Assembly (NCBI GenBank): GCA_013397695.1
Contig: VYZI01000325.1
Coordinates: 124,001 to 188,000, forward strand
Direction of reading: 5' to 3'
Length of the DNA stretch: 64,000 bases
From: Centropus unirufus
Lineage: Eukaryota > Chordata > Aves > Cuculiformes > Centropidae
The notes beneath the pieces were generated by a model. It saw only the letters and a list, made by a program, of their open reading frames with translations. It was not told the origin of the DNA and ran no database searches. Below are positions 24,294 to 39,227 of this stretch, one piece after another (positions within the stretch are counted from its first letter, which is position 1; each line of letters starts with the position of its first letter). The position numbers were made by a program, and so were the translations under genes.

Positions 24294-26020
24294 TCAGGAG
24301 GCATTGTAGAGGAACCAAACACAAGGAAGGCAGCTGGGCATAAGAATGTCAGTGCTAACAAATCCCAAATGAGTCTGTTAGGCCTGATGTCTCATGCAGT
24401 AAAGATCTGGCAGTGTTGCACTGCGTCAAAGTGGCCATGGAAAGCCCATGAAGGGTTAGCCTGGGTAAGGGACAAGACAAAAAGCTATGGGAAAAATACT
24501 GCAGAACTCTTGGAAAAGCCAAAGCCTCACCTGACATACCATGTTCTGAATCAGTCACCTCATCCTCCCCAAGCAGTATAAAAGCACAGCAGAAATAGAA
24601 TGATGAGTATTATCAGGAACGTTATAAAGTAGCTCATAGGAACCGTCATTGAAAAAGCCTCAGATTGCTCACTGGGGAGAAGAGGCAGTTATGCAGGAAC
24701 ATTACAAAGTTCATGAATTTTACAGAGGGCGTAGGTGGGAAGATTCTGTGGACTATGCTCCCTGATACAAAACCGGGAAGCATTTAGTGAACTAAATAAA
24801 GAGGCTGTAAATGAAGAACAGGTAGGCAGAAGCATTTCTTAATTGCAACAAACAGTTACTCTCATGGAACTCTATGTTATGCAAAACTTAACTGAAGGAT
24901 GACCTTATCAGAATTAAAACAAAAATAAAGAACTACAGACAAAAACACACACAGAAACACATCAAGACCTTAGACAACAAAAGTGTCCAAAACTATCATA
25001 CAGCAGGCAGGGATGCTGAGGTCTTCTATTATTAAAATCGTCTGACACTTCTTATTACAACACCCTGTTGTCAGTTGCTTTTAGCTTTACCAATCATTAA
25101 CAGTTTGTACTGAAATTCTTCACGTTGAATATCTGCCTGAGGCTGAAATACTCTGGGAAATTTTAGTCTGAACAATTCAAGGGCTGCACAAATGGAGCCA
25201 GAGAAAAGGACATTTTTTTATTTGATGTTAAAAAATAGGTATTCTATCTTGGCAGTTGGAACCTCTCCAGACTTTGGAGGGAGGATGCAATATTTCAGAG
25301 GTGAAAAGCCTTCACATTATAGCAGTAATGTTTGCCATTCTGTTTAAACTCTACCTGAAAATTCAGGCAAATTAGGCCTTTTAATAAAATCACATTCACT
25401 CATACTCTGAAAAATGGATCTATTTTTGGCTTTAACAGCTGAAATCACAAAGGATTACGCTATCATGAATGTGCCCAGGTATGTTCAAGCCTCTGCTCTG
25501 CAACCAAGGAAAGTGTTAATGCAGAAAACGTTCAGCTATTGTCAACATTTGAAATTATTTGTTACAGCATATTAAACTTGAAACCTAAAGTTGCCTTCTA
25601 CTTCTGAGCTCTTTTTTGCCATCAGTCTGCAAAGTTTCCAGTTTAGCCAGCAAGGAAACTAACCTTGTGACTCTTGCTGAGATCAGAGTGGTTAAATCAG
25701 AACATTGTCTGAGCAGCTCAACTCTTCTAAAAGCCTATCAGGTTTAGAGCACCTAATTGGGTCTTGCCCCATATGTTCTGCCTGTGATTTTTCCAGCAAC
25801 TGAGCACGGCGAGCAACAGAGCCAGCAAGCAGATTTTTAACATGTTTTGCTATTCTTGTCTCTTTCCTCATTTATGGGGAAAGATACCTTGCATGCCAAT
25901 CCTAGGAGAGGTTTGCAAAGTTCTGAAATTTGGGGTTTTTTTGCTTGCTGGCCACTTCACTTGAAACATGTCCATTCTGGAGGAGTTTTGAAGGGAAACA
26001 AACTCTTTAGACCATAATCT

Positions 26021-26046
26021 GCATCGGGATGCATCGTGATGCATCT
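26021..26046. repeat. 10-base tandem repeat, 2.6 copies
   Basis: GCATCGGGAT, GCATCGTGAT, GCATCT in direct succession. Each carries a CpG except the last. Confidence 0.8.
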
Positions 26047-29000
26047 AGTTCAATCCAAACCAGCTGCTAGCTCATACCCAATACCGGTTTCACCAGGAAA
26101 GCAGAAAACACCTTTTCAAGCAGTGAGGACTAGGCAGATAGTGGCAACCACAGGTAGCCTGCAGGTACTACAGGGCCAAAGAGAGAGCTGGTCAGAGCTG
26201 ACCAGATAGCTTACCCCCCTTGCCTCGTTCTCCATCAGGAGCAGCTCAGCTCATTGTGCTGCTCCGTGATAGGCACATGAAGAGGCGTTTTAGGGGCTGC
26301 TGGTGGGAGGGAAGAGGAGGAATGGCAACTGGTAATGCCATTATCAGCTGGGTTTTCATGGGGTAGATGGCATAATATCTGGATGTGGCCCATGCAGCTG
26401 GACTGGCTGAACTTACTACAGTCAGTAGATTTGAGTACTTTTTTTTTTTTTCCACACCAGCCTAACTGTTTAGATCTGTGGGTCATGTTCTCATCTGTAC
26501 TACAGTTGTATTCAGGGAAGTTCAGAGAAGAGGCTTTTAGCACCTGGGACTGCCAACGATTGCTTTGTCCTTCCGTTTGTGCTGAAGTGGCCTCAGAACA
26601 GTTTTGAGTTTTGTGAGCTGAAGTACTTAATGAGGGCTGCTACTGGGCCACATCCCCTGCCACCCTGGTCAGTATAAAGCTGTCTCTTAACCATATTTGC
26701 CATGCCGGTGAATTTTCAGATTTTAGGCAGCTTTATAGCTTCTTTGCACTGCTGAAATGGGATAGAACGATCAGGTTAGGAAAGGTCCTTTCTAAGTCTA
26801 CCATAAGTACTTTAAACTCAAATGATAAATTTGTAGTTCAAAGAGGTTTCCAATTGGCTCCTTTGGTTTCTGGGATCCAGCACTGATGGGATTTATGCTT
26901 TACACTGTGCACTGTAGTTCCAGATATTTAAATCAAGAACACACTCATTCGAGCTTCACAGGAAGGTATACTACTTCAGATAGAATTATGTCCAGCATCT
27001 TTATGTTTTGTTGTCACCTAAGTATTAAACAGCTCCTTGCCACCTTGTATAATTCTCAAAACAGTCAGGTTTCTCAGATTAAATGCCAGTCTCACATTTT
27101 GAAGCAGGTTGTGTTCCTGAGAACTAAATCACAAAATAACTATGGTCCTGGGCCAGGAATTAATGTGTATTATTTTTGTAGTCACCTTTTCCAGCATTTC
27201 CAGATTATAGGTTTTATGTTCTCATGAACAGCCATGGTCATGGTACTTCTCCAAACGTGAATCGACATCATTCTGAATCACAGATGAGATATAGCCCATC
27301 CATCAAAAAAACACCCAACACGGCAGAAGTAATGCAAAACCTTTCCCACTTTATCTGCCACTTTATAAATCTGACTGCACTTGTCTGAATCTTTTTCCCT
27401 AGGGCTTGTTAAATTTCAGCAGAATTCTCCTTCATGTTGTGAACTGAATAAGAAAAAGCAAAGCAACCAAAGTGATACTCAGCAAAGCTAAAATGCATAT
27501 TAACAATGAATTGAAAGGTGAACAAACCACTGCTTATTAGCATGATTTTTTAAGAGAAAGAGTTGGGGGAAGGGTGGTGTGTGTGGAGAGAAGCCTCTTC
27601 AGGATAGAAAGAAAAAATGTCATCTATCTTGAAAAGGAAAAAGAAAGATAAAAGAGAGATGACTGATACAAGCAGAGATTAAAATGTAAAACACCCAGCA
27701 ACTCCTTCGTTGACATTCCCATTTGAATGCAGTCCTCGGCAGAGCAGAATATTCTAAAATAAATATTTTGGACTAGCTTTGCATCCAGTTCCACGAGTGT
27801 GACTCTGCTGCTACTAGCAGGACTGTGCCAGGGTCTCATGTGGCAAGGATGAAAACAGAAGCTCATTATGGAATGAAAAATATAAGAATGCTTTGGTGAG
27901 AGCGCATTCCCTGCAGAGAGCCACGCAAGTAAAAAGAACATTGAAATAATACTAGCCCTTGATCCTCTCAAAAGCCGAGAGCACATTTATTCAGCTCAAA
28001 TTCAAAAAAATCAGCCACAGTTTATAAAACATACTTGATCCTTGTGTAAGACCCTTTGGCATTTTCTTTCAGAGAAAAGTTCTGCAGATGTTATTTTTAC
28101 AGTTCATCTTAAGTAAATGTATGTGTTTAGCTAAACAGGCTTAAATGCAAGAGTCACCAAGGAGAAAAATGTTGATATGCTTTACTTGATTTATGAACCA
28201 ACTGTCAAACCCTTGTTTATGAACATCTGGCTGGGAAGGTGATTTAAAAAGTTTTTCTGTCAGTAAATATCAGCATAGTAAGCTCTTCTACTTGCAGACA
28301 GCTCTAACTTGTAATTGTAATTAGTGAAGAAATGGCATCAGAGTGTACATATAAAGTCATGTTCAGCTTATCCATGCACACAAAACATTCATTCTACAGC
28401 ACTGCTAACATGTAATGTGTAATCATTCGCAACTTCTTAATTAACAAAATACACAAAATATCAGGTTTGGAACCCCAAAGTTGCTTTCCCTACAAGCTGC
28501 ACAGGAAAATGCAAGGCTGTCTCTCATGTCAGCCCTTCGAAGTAAGCTCCCGTGGCTGACAACTTCTCAGCAACCAGCGTGGCCTGGATTCAGCAGCCCA
28601 GCTTTCCCCACACCCCCCCACCTCTTTCTTCTAGCTTTGTCACAGAGGTCCAGGAGGAGTTCCTGGGAGAGAGGAACCTCTCCTGTCCTTTGCCTACGTC
28701 CGTCTGTTTCTTACCACAGTTTCTGCAGAAACAAAACAGCTTGCAGGGCCTAAATGCCACAGCAACATTCTTAATTCAGGGGCTCATATAGTCTGAAATC
28801 TACAAAGCAAGGCTGAGTCCAAGAAAATGGGGTTTTTTATCTTCTTCTTCTCCTCTTTTGCGACAACATGACAACTGTGATATGATACAATCTGGGAACA
28901 CTTTCTGTAACTCAATTCTAGTTTGAAACAAAAGTCAACTTTCATTCCGGGTCTAATCTAATATTGGGGAATGGTGAGTCTTTTTTGTGAGGAATTTCTT

Positions 29001-32000
29001 TGTTCTCTGAGAAACAAAGCAGCATGTTTATTGTAGAAATTCACTTTCAGTTGACATGAAGATAACACCAAATCCGGGACCTCACTGTAGATTCAGAGAT
29101 ATTCATATCACTCACATCAAATATCTAATCATGGCACCTCAGACAGGAGCCTTTTCAACTCCTCACATGGCCCTTGGAAAAGGTGGATGATGGTGCAGAG
29201 TGATTCAGCCCACTCACAGCAATTTCTGCATCCCCCAAAGGAGATAGCTGCCTTGTTCCAGAAGGTATAACAGAAACCTGCTGTCTTCACACTCCTTTCT
29301 TTGGTGCCCCTGTTGCACATCCAGTAATAGGGAGGCAGAACCTTATATATAATTTCTTGCTATAAAAAAACTACTGGGAAATTAGTGGAGTACTTCATGA
29401 AATCAACAGCAACAAAAAGGAGTTACATTTTGAATCCAGTCTTGGTGCAAGACTTACTGTGAATTGAAGAAATTACTTAGAACAGTCTGGTTAAGTAACA
29501 TTAGAAAAAAATGTTATATTCCTGATTGGTTATGCCTACGGGCAACAGCCAAGACATTTACTGACCAGAATGGGATGTTCCAACATCTTAAAACATTGAA
29601 GGGTTTAATCACATGAAAACTTCATGAAAGCAGTTGACTAGAATACTGTGGCAAAAGGGAGAAGATGAAAAATGTGTCAGACTGAAACAGAATGGTCGCC
29701 CATTTTGAACGAGGCAAAAGGGATTTAGGAGATATGGAGCACAACAAGGGAAGCTGGAGCTCTTCTAAAGACATTGTGGTTATAAATGATAAGAAAAATA
29801 AATATGGAAGCAGCATATTTGTTTCAATTTCCAAAAAGCATTTGACAAGTTTCCATAGGAGAGATTAATGACTAAGAGGCACAGAACAAGAATAAAGAAA
29901 TAAAAAAGTCTCCCATGTGTAAAGACTAGCTCAGACTGCTGTTTTGCTTTTAGAAGAAGACTACCCCTCTTCCACAGGAGATTTTTTCCTTATATTCATA
30001 AATCAACCTGGATTTGGAGTGCTACTTCAAGAGTAATGTCAGACACTTGTAATAGTATTGCATTGACTTTAATGGTCTAAAGCCATAAGCAAGACAAGGT
30101 TTAAAGATCAGTATAGCCAGAAAAAAAACAGAGAAGCCCATGCTCAGGTCACAGATAGCAACAGCGAATTTTCACATTAAATATGGGTAGGGAGTACATT
30201 CTTTGAGTTTAATTAGACATGTTAAGTCAGGTAGACAAAAATGCTGGTTGGCACCTGTAAAAAAGAAGAGAATATTAAAAAAGAAGTGGTGACATGGTGG
30301 TTATTCTGTAGGAAACAGATAGGCAAGCCTGTGGCAGATGAAAAGATTAATAAAGGGAGAAAAAATTATAAAGTGTGCAAAATATACCTTCCTTTGAATT
30401 CATCACTTTTACTGTCATCTATAATTAAACTTCTAGTCTCCTGATTGCCTCAGACCATCAGAGGGCTGGTGCAATTTTTTGCAGCTACATGAGTTGGTGC
30501 CAGAAGCTTTTACCCACAGATACTCCCTTATGCAGCAAGTGCTACACAGCATTCACTTCTTTGCTGTGCGAGCAAATGTGTATCAGAAGAGCTCGCTGTG
30601 AACTTGCCTCTTCTTCTCCCTTTGCTCCCACAAAGTGTGATTTGTCATCAGCACAGAGTCCCTGAGGTCAACGCAGCACAGGTCGTGAGTGGCCCTGGGC
30701 ATTAAATGAGGGGGTTAATTAATGTGATGGAAAATACTTGTTTTGTTTGTTTTCCAGGATTTTTAACCTAAAAGACAGATGAATCCTGTTTTGTTTTTTT
30801 TTTATGGTCAGAACAATTTTTCTTTATTTTACTACACGTGAAAAAAAAAAATACCACCACTTATTCCTGCTGGCTCTGCAGACTTGCATGAGTGGAAGAG
30901 GGAAATCAGGTCCTATTCTGGTCTGTATTATGGATGGAGGTACTCTCTCTGCCTAACCCCGGGTTCACTCTCTCCTCTTATGTTCATCTCTGGAACTCCG
31001 GGGGGGACAATCAAGGCTCCAACCACAATATTCGGCCAGCAAAATTTTACTACTGAAATGTACTAACACAGTAGCAAAAGTTTGTTACCCATTAAATCCC
31101 CAAATGAGTTTGCAGAGCAGGCAGGATTTGCAAACCTGTAAACTCTATTTGTATGCAGCTGTGGGCTTTCCTGATATTTTCAGTCTGTAACACAACCATA
31201 AAAGAGAGCTATGACAGGCTGTCAAGGTTGTCACCTTTTGATCATAAATGCATAGTGAGCAATAGAAAAAGTCCTCTGGAGGACTTCTTTAGTTCATGCT
31301 TACTGTATACATATGTGGATGAGGTATTAAATATGGTATCTCAGGGCTACAGGTGAAACAAATCTTAGAAGAACAACAAATAACAGGTCATGTAATCAAG
31401 TCTACTGAGATGTGGCTCTCACACAATGTGGCCCACAGAGGCCTGATGCCATTCTGCATCGGAAAATGTGAAATAATTGAACTAGGATAAGGTAAACAAC
31501 CTAGGAAATATGTGAAAACCCAAACCGTGTTTGAATTCCAACTAGAAAACACTGAGAAAATATCAGTGGACCTACAACCTGATATCTGTTAGAAACAAGA
31601 AGGGAGAATTACAGGTTACAGTCATGATGGCTCGAATATGCAAACAAGTGAAAACATTTCAATTATATGATTCTTAGAATAACAGGATCCTTCTCTTACT
31701 ATTTACTTGATGTAGCTAAGAGACCTTAATGTCCACTAGAACATATCTGTTGCATTACAGAGATCGCATCTAAATCCATATGAATGCTGTGTTGATGGAA
31801 AACTAGAGATCAGTGGAAAAACAAGGTATGGAGGTAGGAACAGAACTGTCTGTTAAAAGAGCTGGAATAAAAAAAAAGTCCTTCACTGAGAACTTGAGGC
31901 CTCAAATCCCTAGATGAATGGTTGGATGGATGGTTAGCTCTCATGTCCCCAATGAGCTCAACTGCTGAGGTAAAACACTGGAAGGGAAGCAGTCCCTATG

Positions 32001-35000
32001 GGACACCAAATGGTGTGTATGAGTCGTTAGCTCCCATAATTTTGTTTTCTTAGCACTGCACCTTTACATTTCTAAGGCATGCACACATGTAGAGACACAT
32101 GCCACTTCATATGGCCATGCTGAAGTCATTTGTTACAGGGAAATATATGCTGGGATCCTTCATGGTGACATATGTCTCCATTGAGACCAAGTATTGGAAA
32201 CTTCCATTCATACATAATAGCCCACTTGCCTCCATGAAGACAATCTTTATCATGGTGATTATATGCAAGACTTTTTCTGTAGAATTGGATGGTTTGGGTT
32301 TGTTTTATCTTAATTCCAGCTTAAATGCCACTAGGACATTAACAACAAAACCTAATAGAAATGCAGGCTGTTTGCTCTTTGAAGGTAAACTGTAGGACAC
32401 ATGTTAGAAACCACATTGAGATTTTAAAGCTCAGAATTAACACCTTGAATTGCAGCCAGAAATTATCTTAGTTTTGAGGCTGAAAGTCCTTAGTCTTGGG
32501 AGTAGACAAAACAGTCATGAGAAGCCTGAACCAGCTAAGGTTTATTATAAAATCAAGCTTGGTTTTCTACTTGAGGTAATTAGACAGACCTGAACAAAAG
32601 AACACAAAGTTACAAGGCAATATATGTAGGAAGAACTGGAGGAGATATTTTATTTTACACAGGCTAGTGAATAGGAAGAACATGTACTTCGGATTTTTTC
32701 ATATATGAATACTGGATAATAATATAAAAGGGACTCTAATATTTATAAGTAATTTGTTAAATCAGCTACTCTTGGAGCTGCTCAGCTGCAGACTCCCTTC
32801 CCTGCTGCCTGCATACAGCCCTTTAATCTAGGTACAGCATCTAAGCTCTCTCCTCTCATAACCTTCTCTACCACCCTAGGGGGTTACGAAAGTATTTAAA
32901 GCACACTAAAGAAAAAAAAAACAATGCTATGACATTTATTATAATCCACTAAAGGATAGCAGCACTATCTTTGGATATAAATACACTAAATATCAGAGAA
33001 TTAAAAGAAAATAAAAGCTGCTCAATCTTTTCTTTCCTTGATTTTGGTTATCAAAAGGCCCCAGAAAATAAGGTTTCAATGATTATTCCTAAAAAGGGAT
33101 CAATCATGTAAGTCCAAGTATACATTGAGTTCTAAAACAGAGAGGGTTTCCAATAGAAGAATTAAATAGATTTGACCGATGCAGTTCAAAATAGGGTAAA
33201 AACCTCAACACTGCAGCTCATTATAGTATTCCACATTTATTTCTAGTGAAATGAATAATTTCAAATTCAATTTTATCACAGAGAAGACTTGAGACAGCAT
33301 GTAACTTGCACTCTCCATTCACTGCAGTATGAACATTTCTCTTCTGAAATATTTTGGTGCTGCCAGATGTTAAAAAATAAAAGTGACAATAAGCACATCT
33401 GCATGTTTTCCCATGGCACTGTCTCTTCTAAATGCTTGCAAAGCTCTTTCCTATTCTTGACTTTCTCTTTTCCAGTCCTTCTCTCAATATTGATCACCTC
33501 TGCTGATACTTTACAGAGAGCCTTCTGCAGCAAAGTGGATGTGCATCTTCATGTTCTTTATGAGACCTAATTCTCATGCATAAGCAAAGGGTATTTGAAA
33601 CAGATGAAAGAAAGAAAAGAAAATGTAGAAAGCAAGGTTCTCTTTCTCGCTCTCTAGGTAACATTGCCTTCACCTTGATACCCAGACACCATGACTATGC
33701 TCACAAGGCCATCTTCAAATATCCACTGTCTGCCATTAAAAAGCCTTTTATTTTTTCCCATGTAAATACATAACCTGGGGTTCATACCATGTCTTTGATT
33801 AGGTATAATGGTTATATTGCCTGTTCTGTTGATTTTTATCCACTACAACATAATTTCCCCATGAGCAAACCATATATCACACAAGGGTTACATTGGATTC
33901 CCCATGTCAGCCAAGAAGTCAGGGATCCTTGGATGGAAAGTGATGCATGAAGGAATATTGTTGCAATTAAGCTGTATCCAGCAGAAGTGAACAATCAGTA
34001 GCAAAGGGTTCCCAACAGCCTCTTGGCTTACTTTATCCAGGGGGATGGTCATATTAATTGTGGACTTTCTTGTCCAGAATAAATAAATGCATGGAAAACA
34101 CTAGGAATAGAGGCTTTCAAAAGTGAGATAAAAGACAGGGAAAACTTCTGGAAAAATAAAATATTTCCTTATGTTACTTTACTGAAACTTCAAATAAATA
34201 CACATCAAACAGCTCTTTGGTAGCATAATTAACAACAGCTAGGAATTAAAAGAAAACAACAAAGGAAAGCAAAATGCCAAAACATGCAAACAATATGTCT
34301 TGCATCATAAATTTATTTCAGTATTTTGAGGCACTTAAGAAGAGATATACCAAACAGTAATCTGTCTGTTTTCCTGAACTGTTAACTGGCCTGGATAAAA
34401 GAATAAAAACAGAGAGAGAGAGATGCCATGTTCCACAAAAAGCCCTCACCCCACATACAACACAAGCTTTGCATTTAGTAATTCTCTTTATGTACTCCTG
34501 CTCACCTTTGGGTCTTGTTTATTTGGGATATTCGACCCCTCATATCATATTAAAAAGCACTATTTATCTTCAAGCACCAGGCAGATTTTAATCATTATCT
34601 TCATCCTTGGCCTCAATTAAGGTCTAATATAGAGGAGGCACTTGAATGGCCTAAGAGGCACACTTAACCCTGAATAGTGTGTCAAAGACACTTAGAGTTT
34701 CTGCCACATTTCCACTGGCCATTGAATCTCTCTCTTTTTTCTGTGGTAACCTGACTGCATTTGTTCCTAGCACTTTAGTCTCCCCTGGTGTGAAGTCTCC
34801 TTGAGTAACACTCACATGATAGAAAGTGTGATTAACTCTGCAGGCGCTTTTCAGGTCAGTGAAATACCCCTCCTTGTTACACTAATACATAATATTTCTT
34901 TAGAAATGTTCCTAGTGGCTCCACATATTGGGATTCCCGCAGTAGCTATTCTATTTAACTCTTGCTGTTCTCCTATGCCTCGATAATAAAAATACATAGT

Positions 35001-35582
35001 TTTATCTGGGTGCAAGCTCAACTCTAAGACATTAAAGTAGGTTTGACACCCCTTTAGTTATTCTGATTGGTCATTCAGATAATTTAAATGGTAAATCCTT
35101 TTCCTCTTAACTAAAATGCAATGTTTCTGTAGTGAAGGCTATAAAAAAAATGAAGGAAGTAGAATAAAATAAGGAAAATTACATTATCTTCCGCAGTGTA
35201 TGCCTTACTACATTTCTCTTGCTCCATAGGCTCACTTGTTAATAAAACAAAATGCATAAAGCAGGTTGATAAGCCATACTAGCTGAAAAGATGTCTTCTG
35301 AAGATATCGTGGAACCTCAAGGTGTTTGCAAAACACATGGAAAACTGCAGATTTTATTAAAGCTTTTAATATTTTTTTTACTGCCAGATGTCAAGCCAGT
35401 GCAGCATTCAGAGCAAAGGTTAACATGCAGTACACTACCGTGCCACGGGGCTGCTGAACAATTCCTGCAGTGATTTGGGGTCAGTGACTTACAGGGGCAA
35501 AGGAACAAGAGTCCATGGAGCACCTTCACCAGCTGCTGGTGCACTTCAGAGTTTTCATGTGGATCATGCTAAAGACATAGCA

Positions 35583-35695
35583 CTTTGGTACATGGTTTAG
35601 TAGGCATGGTGGTGTAGGGCTGATGATTTGTCCCAGTGATCTCAGAGGTCTTTTCCAGCCTCAACGATTCTATGATACCACCCTATGATTATAAA
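35583..35695 (+). mobile_element. CR1 terminal fragment
   Basis: Short CR1 3' end. The blocks are catggtttagtaggcatggt, gatctcagaggtcttttcca and gcctcaacgattctatgata, ending in the characteristic 8-base terminal repeat region (ttctatgat…ctatgatt). Only the last ~110 bases of the element are present. Confidence 0.85.
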
Positions 35696-38600
35696 TTTCA
35701 GTGACAAATTATAGATGCTCAAGCATTTTTTTTCCTAAAACAAGAAGGTCACTATCCTCAAGTCATAGTGCAAGTGGTTCAGTTTAAAACTGTTGTGGAT
35801 AGACCCCGTAATAAGTTAACAGGAGCTCAGTATTAATTGCAGAAATGGAAGTTATGTTTTGCTAGGCATGTCATGGAAAATTTAAGTTAAGTGTTGGTAC
35901 ATTGGTTCAGTGGCTAAGCAATGATGTGTAGAAAAAGGAAGCTTTAATAGGTAAAGGGATAAATGGGTAAAACAAAATGAGGCTGCCAGATGGCTAGCAG
36001 CACCTCCAAGCCCCCAGTACTTGAAAGGCCATGGAAGAAGTATACACATGAGAGCTTGCAGAGTCTTCTGGCCAGATTTCTTCTGAAGTTCTTCAGCACT
36101 TGTTAATGTACAGTCTTTCTTTGAGGAACTGCTGAATATAATAAAATATACCTTGATTTCCTACTTTATTTGATTTTTCTTCATTAACATTACAAAAATA
36201 GTACACAACCACAACAATGAGGGATATGTTTACAATTTAGTTGACAACAATTCATTGAGTATGCCTCGTCTATTTTATGGTAGAGTGATAGTGAAGTTTA
36301 AAGGACTTTTCCATAGCTGAGACAGACTGGAAAGGGAATTCTTAAGTCTCAGTCCACCCTCAATTTTTCAAATAGTCCCTAAATCTTCTCCTCTGCATAG
36401 GAATCAGTTACCACTTCAGATACTGGAATAAAAAGGAGAAAGAAAAGCCACCCCGATATGCCCATCACGTGGAAAAATGCTTAGAACTAATTGGAATCTG
36501 ATTGCCTTTAGTTGCAACATTATTATGAAGAAATAGAAAGTCTAAATATTACATCTCTAAAGACAGGGGTCTCGAACTCGTAAAATTCTAGGAGGGATAT
36601 TTAACCTCATGTCTTGGGATTTAGGAGTCTCTAGATAAAAATTTCCCATTTTTTACTGTTATCACAAATTAAGTCTGAGATTGCAGTTTCAGGCATGCAA
36701 CCGCTTATTGACACAGGTGCTGCTCCCAAATGTGAAGTTTCACTGAGTTATGATTTGATTTGGAAATATAGACTCTAGTTTGGGGAGCCCTGCTCTCTAT
36801 ATTAATGATCAAGAGGAGACCCATCAGAAGGAGAAGCATTTTATTGCTGATTTGCCTTGTGCATCTCTCCCTGTAAAACATCTGATAACACTGTCAAAAG
36901 CACAATCCTGAGCGAAGTGACCTGATTGGAACTGACAGCTCCTATGCTCTGCTGAAATCAGGTCAAAAGACAAGTGTGTGGGGAAAGCAAAGACAAATGG
37001 AAAATCAGAAAGGTTGATGTAAGTGGCTAATATTTCACAGCCTCCAATGTCTAAAAACTCAGGCCTGAGGCCATAAAAATTGTGTGGTTTTTCTACACCT
37101 TTATGGTAAACAAGATGTTAGGCTTCAAAGCTTCCTAGTCTCTGATTTCACTAGGCTTTTGTACAAATGGTTGAAGTCTAACTTCAGTGAAAATAAGACT
37201 GGAGGCCAATGAAAATTTTAATATCTTGAGGCTGAGGCATAGACTCACATGAAGAAGTGTGCCTTAAAAATTATCCTGTAAAGAAGCAGAAGGCATAAGT
37301 TTTCAGGCATATTCTTGCCTCTAGGCAGACCTATAACTTTCATCTTGGATGTCTGCCCTTGCGTTTTGTTATTTTTCTTTGTAAAAGTACAAATATGTAG
37401 GGCATAAGCTTAACTAAGTCTAAAAGAATTACCGCTTATGTATCTCTCTTCACGTTCACTTATACTGGGGAACTTTGGACAGATAACCATTTTTTACTAA
37501 CAAATGTTTAGGTCATCTAAGCCATGCTGATGAAAACATCTCAAAATTGCTTCATGTTTTTCTGGGCAATGGTTCATTAGTGAAAGGAAAATCAAACTGA
37601 ACCAGAGAACTAAATAATTTCCCTGGCAGACTGTCTTCCTTTACCAAAGAGGTGACCCAATCTCATTTTCTGAAATAAATGAAAGCATGAGAACACTAAA
37701 TTCGGCAATGCCAGAATTGCCTTCAAAAAGTACCAATGCAAAAGTGAAAAAAAACAAACATTCTCAGTTGGCATCTGGTCACTGAGTTTTTCTGCTAGTT
37801 CTAAAATGTAACGAAACGGGAAAACAGGAGGCTTGAATGTACTTGAAAGAAGTGTGTGCATCAGAGTTGCTGAGTGCACAAAGAGGATTCAGATCTCGAA
37901 GTGGTGGAGTCAAACTACCCTTCCCCTCTTACTTGACCATTTTTCTCAAAGTCTCAAAACACAGAAAATAGCAGTTTTAAGGCCTGGACAATTCAAAAGC
38001 AGTTTAGCAGATTTTTTCCAACCATTCCAGACTTTTTTTTTCCTATGGACTGAGACCAACTGTGAAAAATTTTGGCTCAAAAGGCAAGTTTTTGGAAAAT
38101 TATAACCTGCTGAGAGGTGAAGCTTAGAATAAAAGCACTTCTCAGCAAAAAATATTCCACTCACTCTTTAACGCTTTTCTAAGACATAATCAAACTAGAG
38201 TTCATTGTATGAATTACATATATAATTTGTAAATAGATTTACTAGATTATATGTAAGCAGTAGCCAAATATTATGGGAAAAGGTAAGCTTTCTGAATGAC
38301 AATAAGTTTAAGCAAAATATATGTAGAAACAGAGGACATATTATACAACTATTAACAAGAATCCATCTTTACAAATGAATGGCTCTGACATTTGCCCAGA
38401 TCAAAAATCCAATTTTACTGCAGTGGGAGATAAGGAATTAAATAGAGTGCAGATATCATCTAAAATGGTATTAAAAGGTTAGCAGTGCTTAAAAGTGATT
38501 AGTTACCAAGATCAGACAGCCTACCTCCCAGGCAGTGAGAAAAGTATTGGCCAGATGTTACAGAAGCTTTAATTGTCATTTTAACAAACTTTTGGGCTAG

Positions 38601-39186
38601 GCAAGAGCTTCACAGATTGCAAAGTGGGGTGATTAAGTCTGTTACAAGGCAGGCATCCCAGCGCGTTACACAGCAGCAATGTTAGTGACAGTTGGGGAAA
38701 AAGAAAAACAACACATCAAAAACCTTTAAAATGGCTTAGTAGATCAAATGAGCTCCATACCTACAGGAAAAAACTGTCCTGCAAGTTAGGAATTAGGAAA
38801 TAGTTCGAGGAAGGAAAGGGTGTAAATGGGTAAGTCCTTTGGAAACTGAAAGATGAGAGAACTATGTCAGGATATAGATGAATAACATACACCAAATTTC
38901 AGACTATGGCAGGTTATGGGAAGATATCCATGAAAGATCATGCTGTCTCCAAGATTAATCTAAAGTACTTACTTCTTTCCTAGCTGTCATCAAGGAAGGA
39001 AAAATAGAATTAAATAAATTTTTAAGGACAGACAAAAACTTAGCACTGGGACATGGCTGTGTTATTTTCATCTCTGAGAAATGTCACAGATGACAGTAGC
39101 AAAAGCAATATGCAACTGCTGACAAAGATGAGTTCATTACTAGGCTTAATAGTAAAAAAAAGTTTAAAAAGTAAAAAAGGGTTAAG

Positions 39187-39227
39187 AATTAATTAAATAT
39201 TTAATTAAATAAATTAATTAAATATTT
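39187..39227. repeat. AT-rich tandem duplication, 25-base period
   Basis: AATTAATTAAATATTT occurs at 39187-39202 and 39212-39227. Confidence 0.8.

Noticed and set aside
26755..26800. Possible inverted CR1 tail (gatcaggttaggaaaggtcc)
   Set aside because: The match is short and lacks the terminal repeat and the usual continuation.
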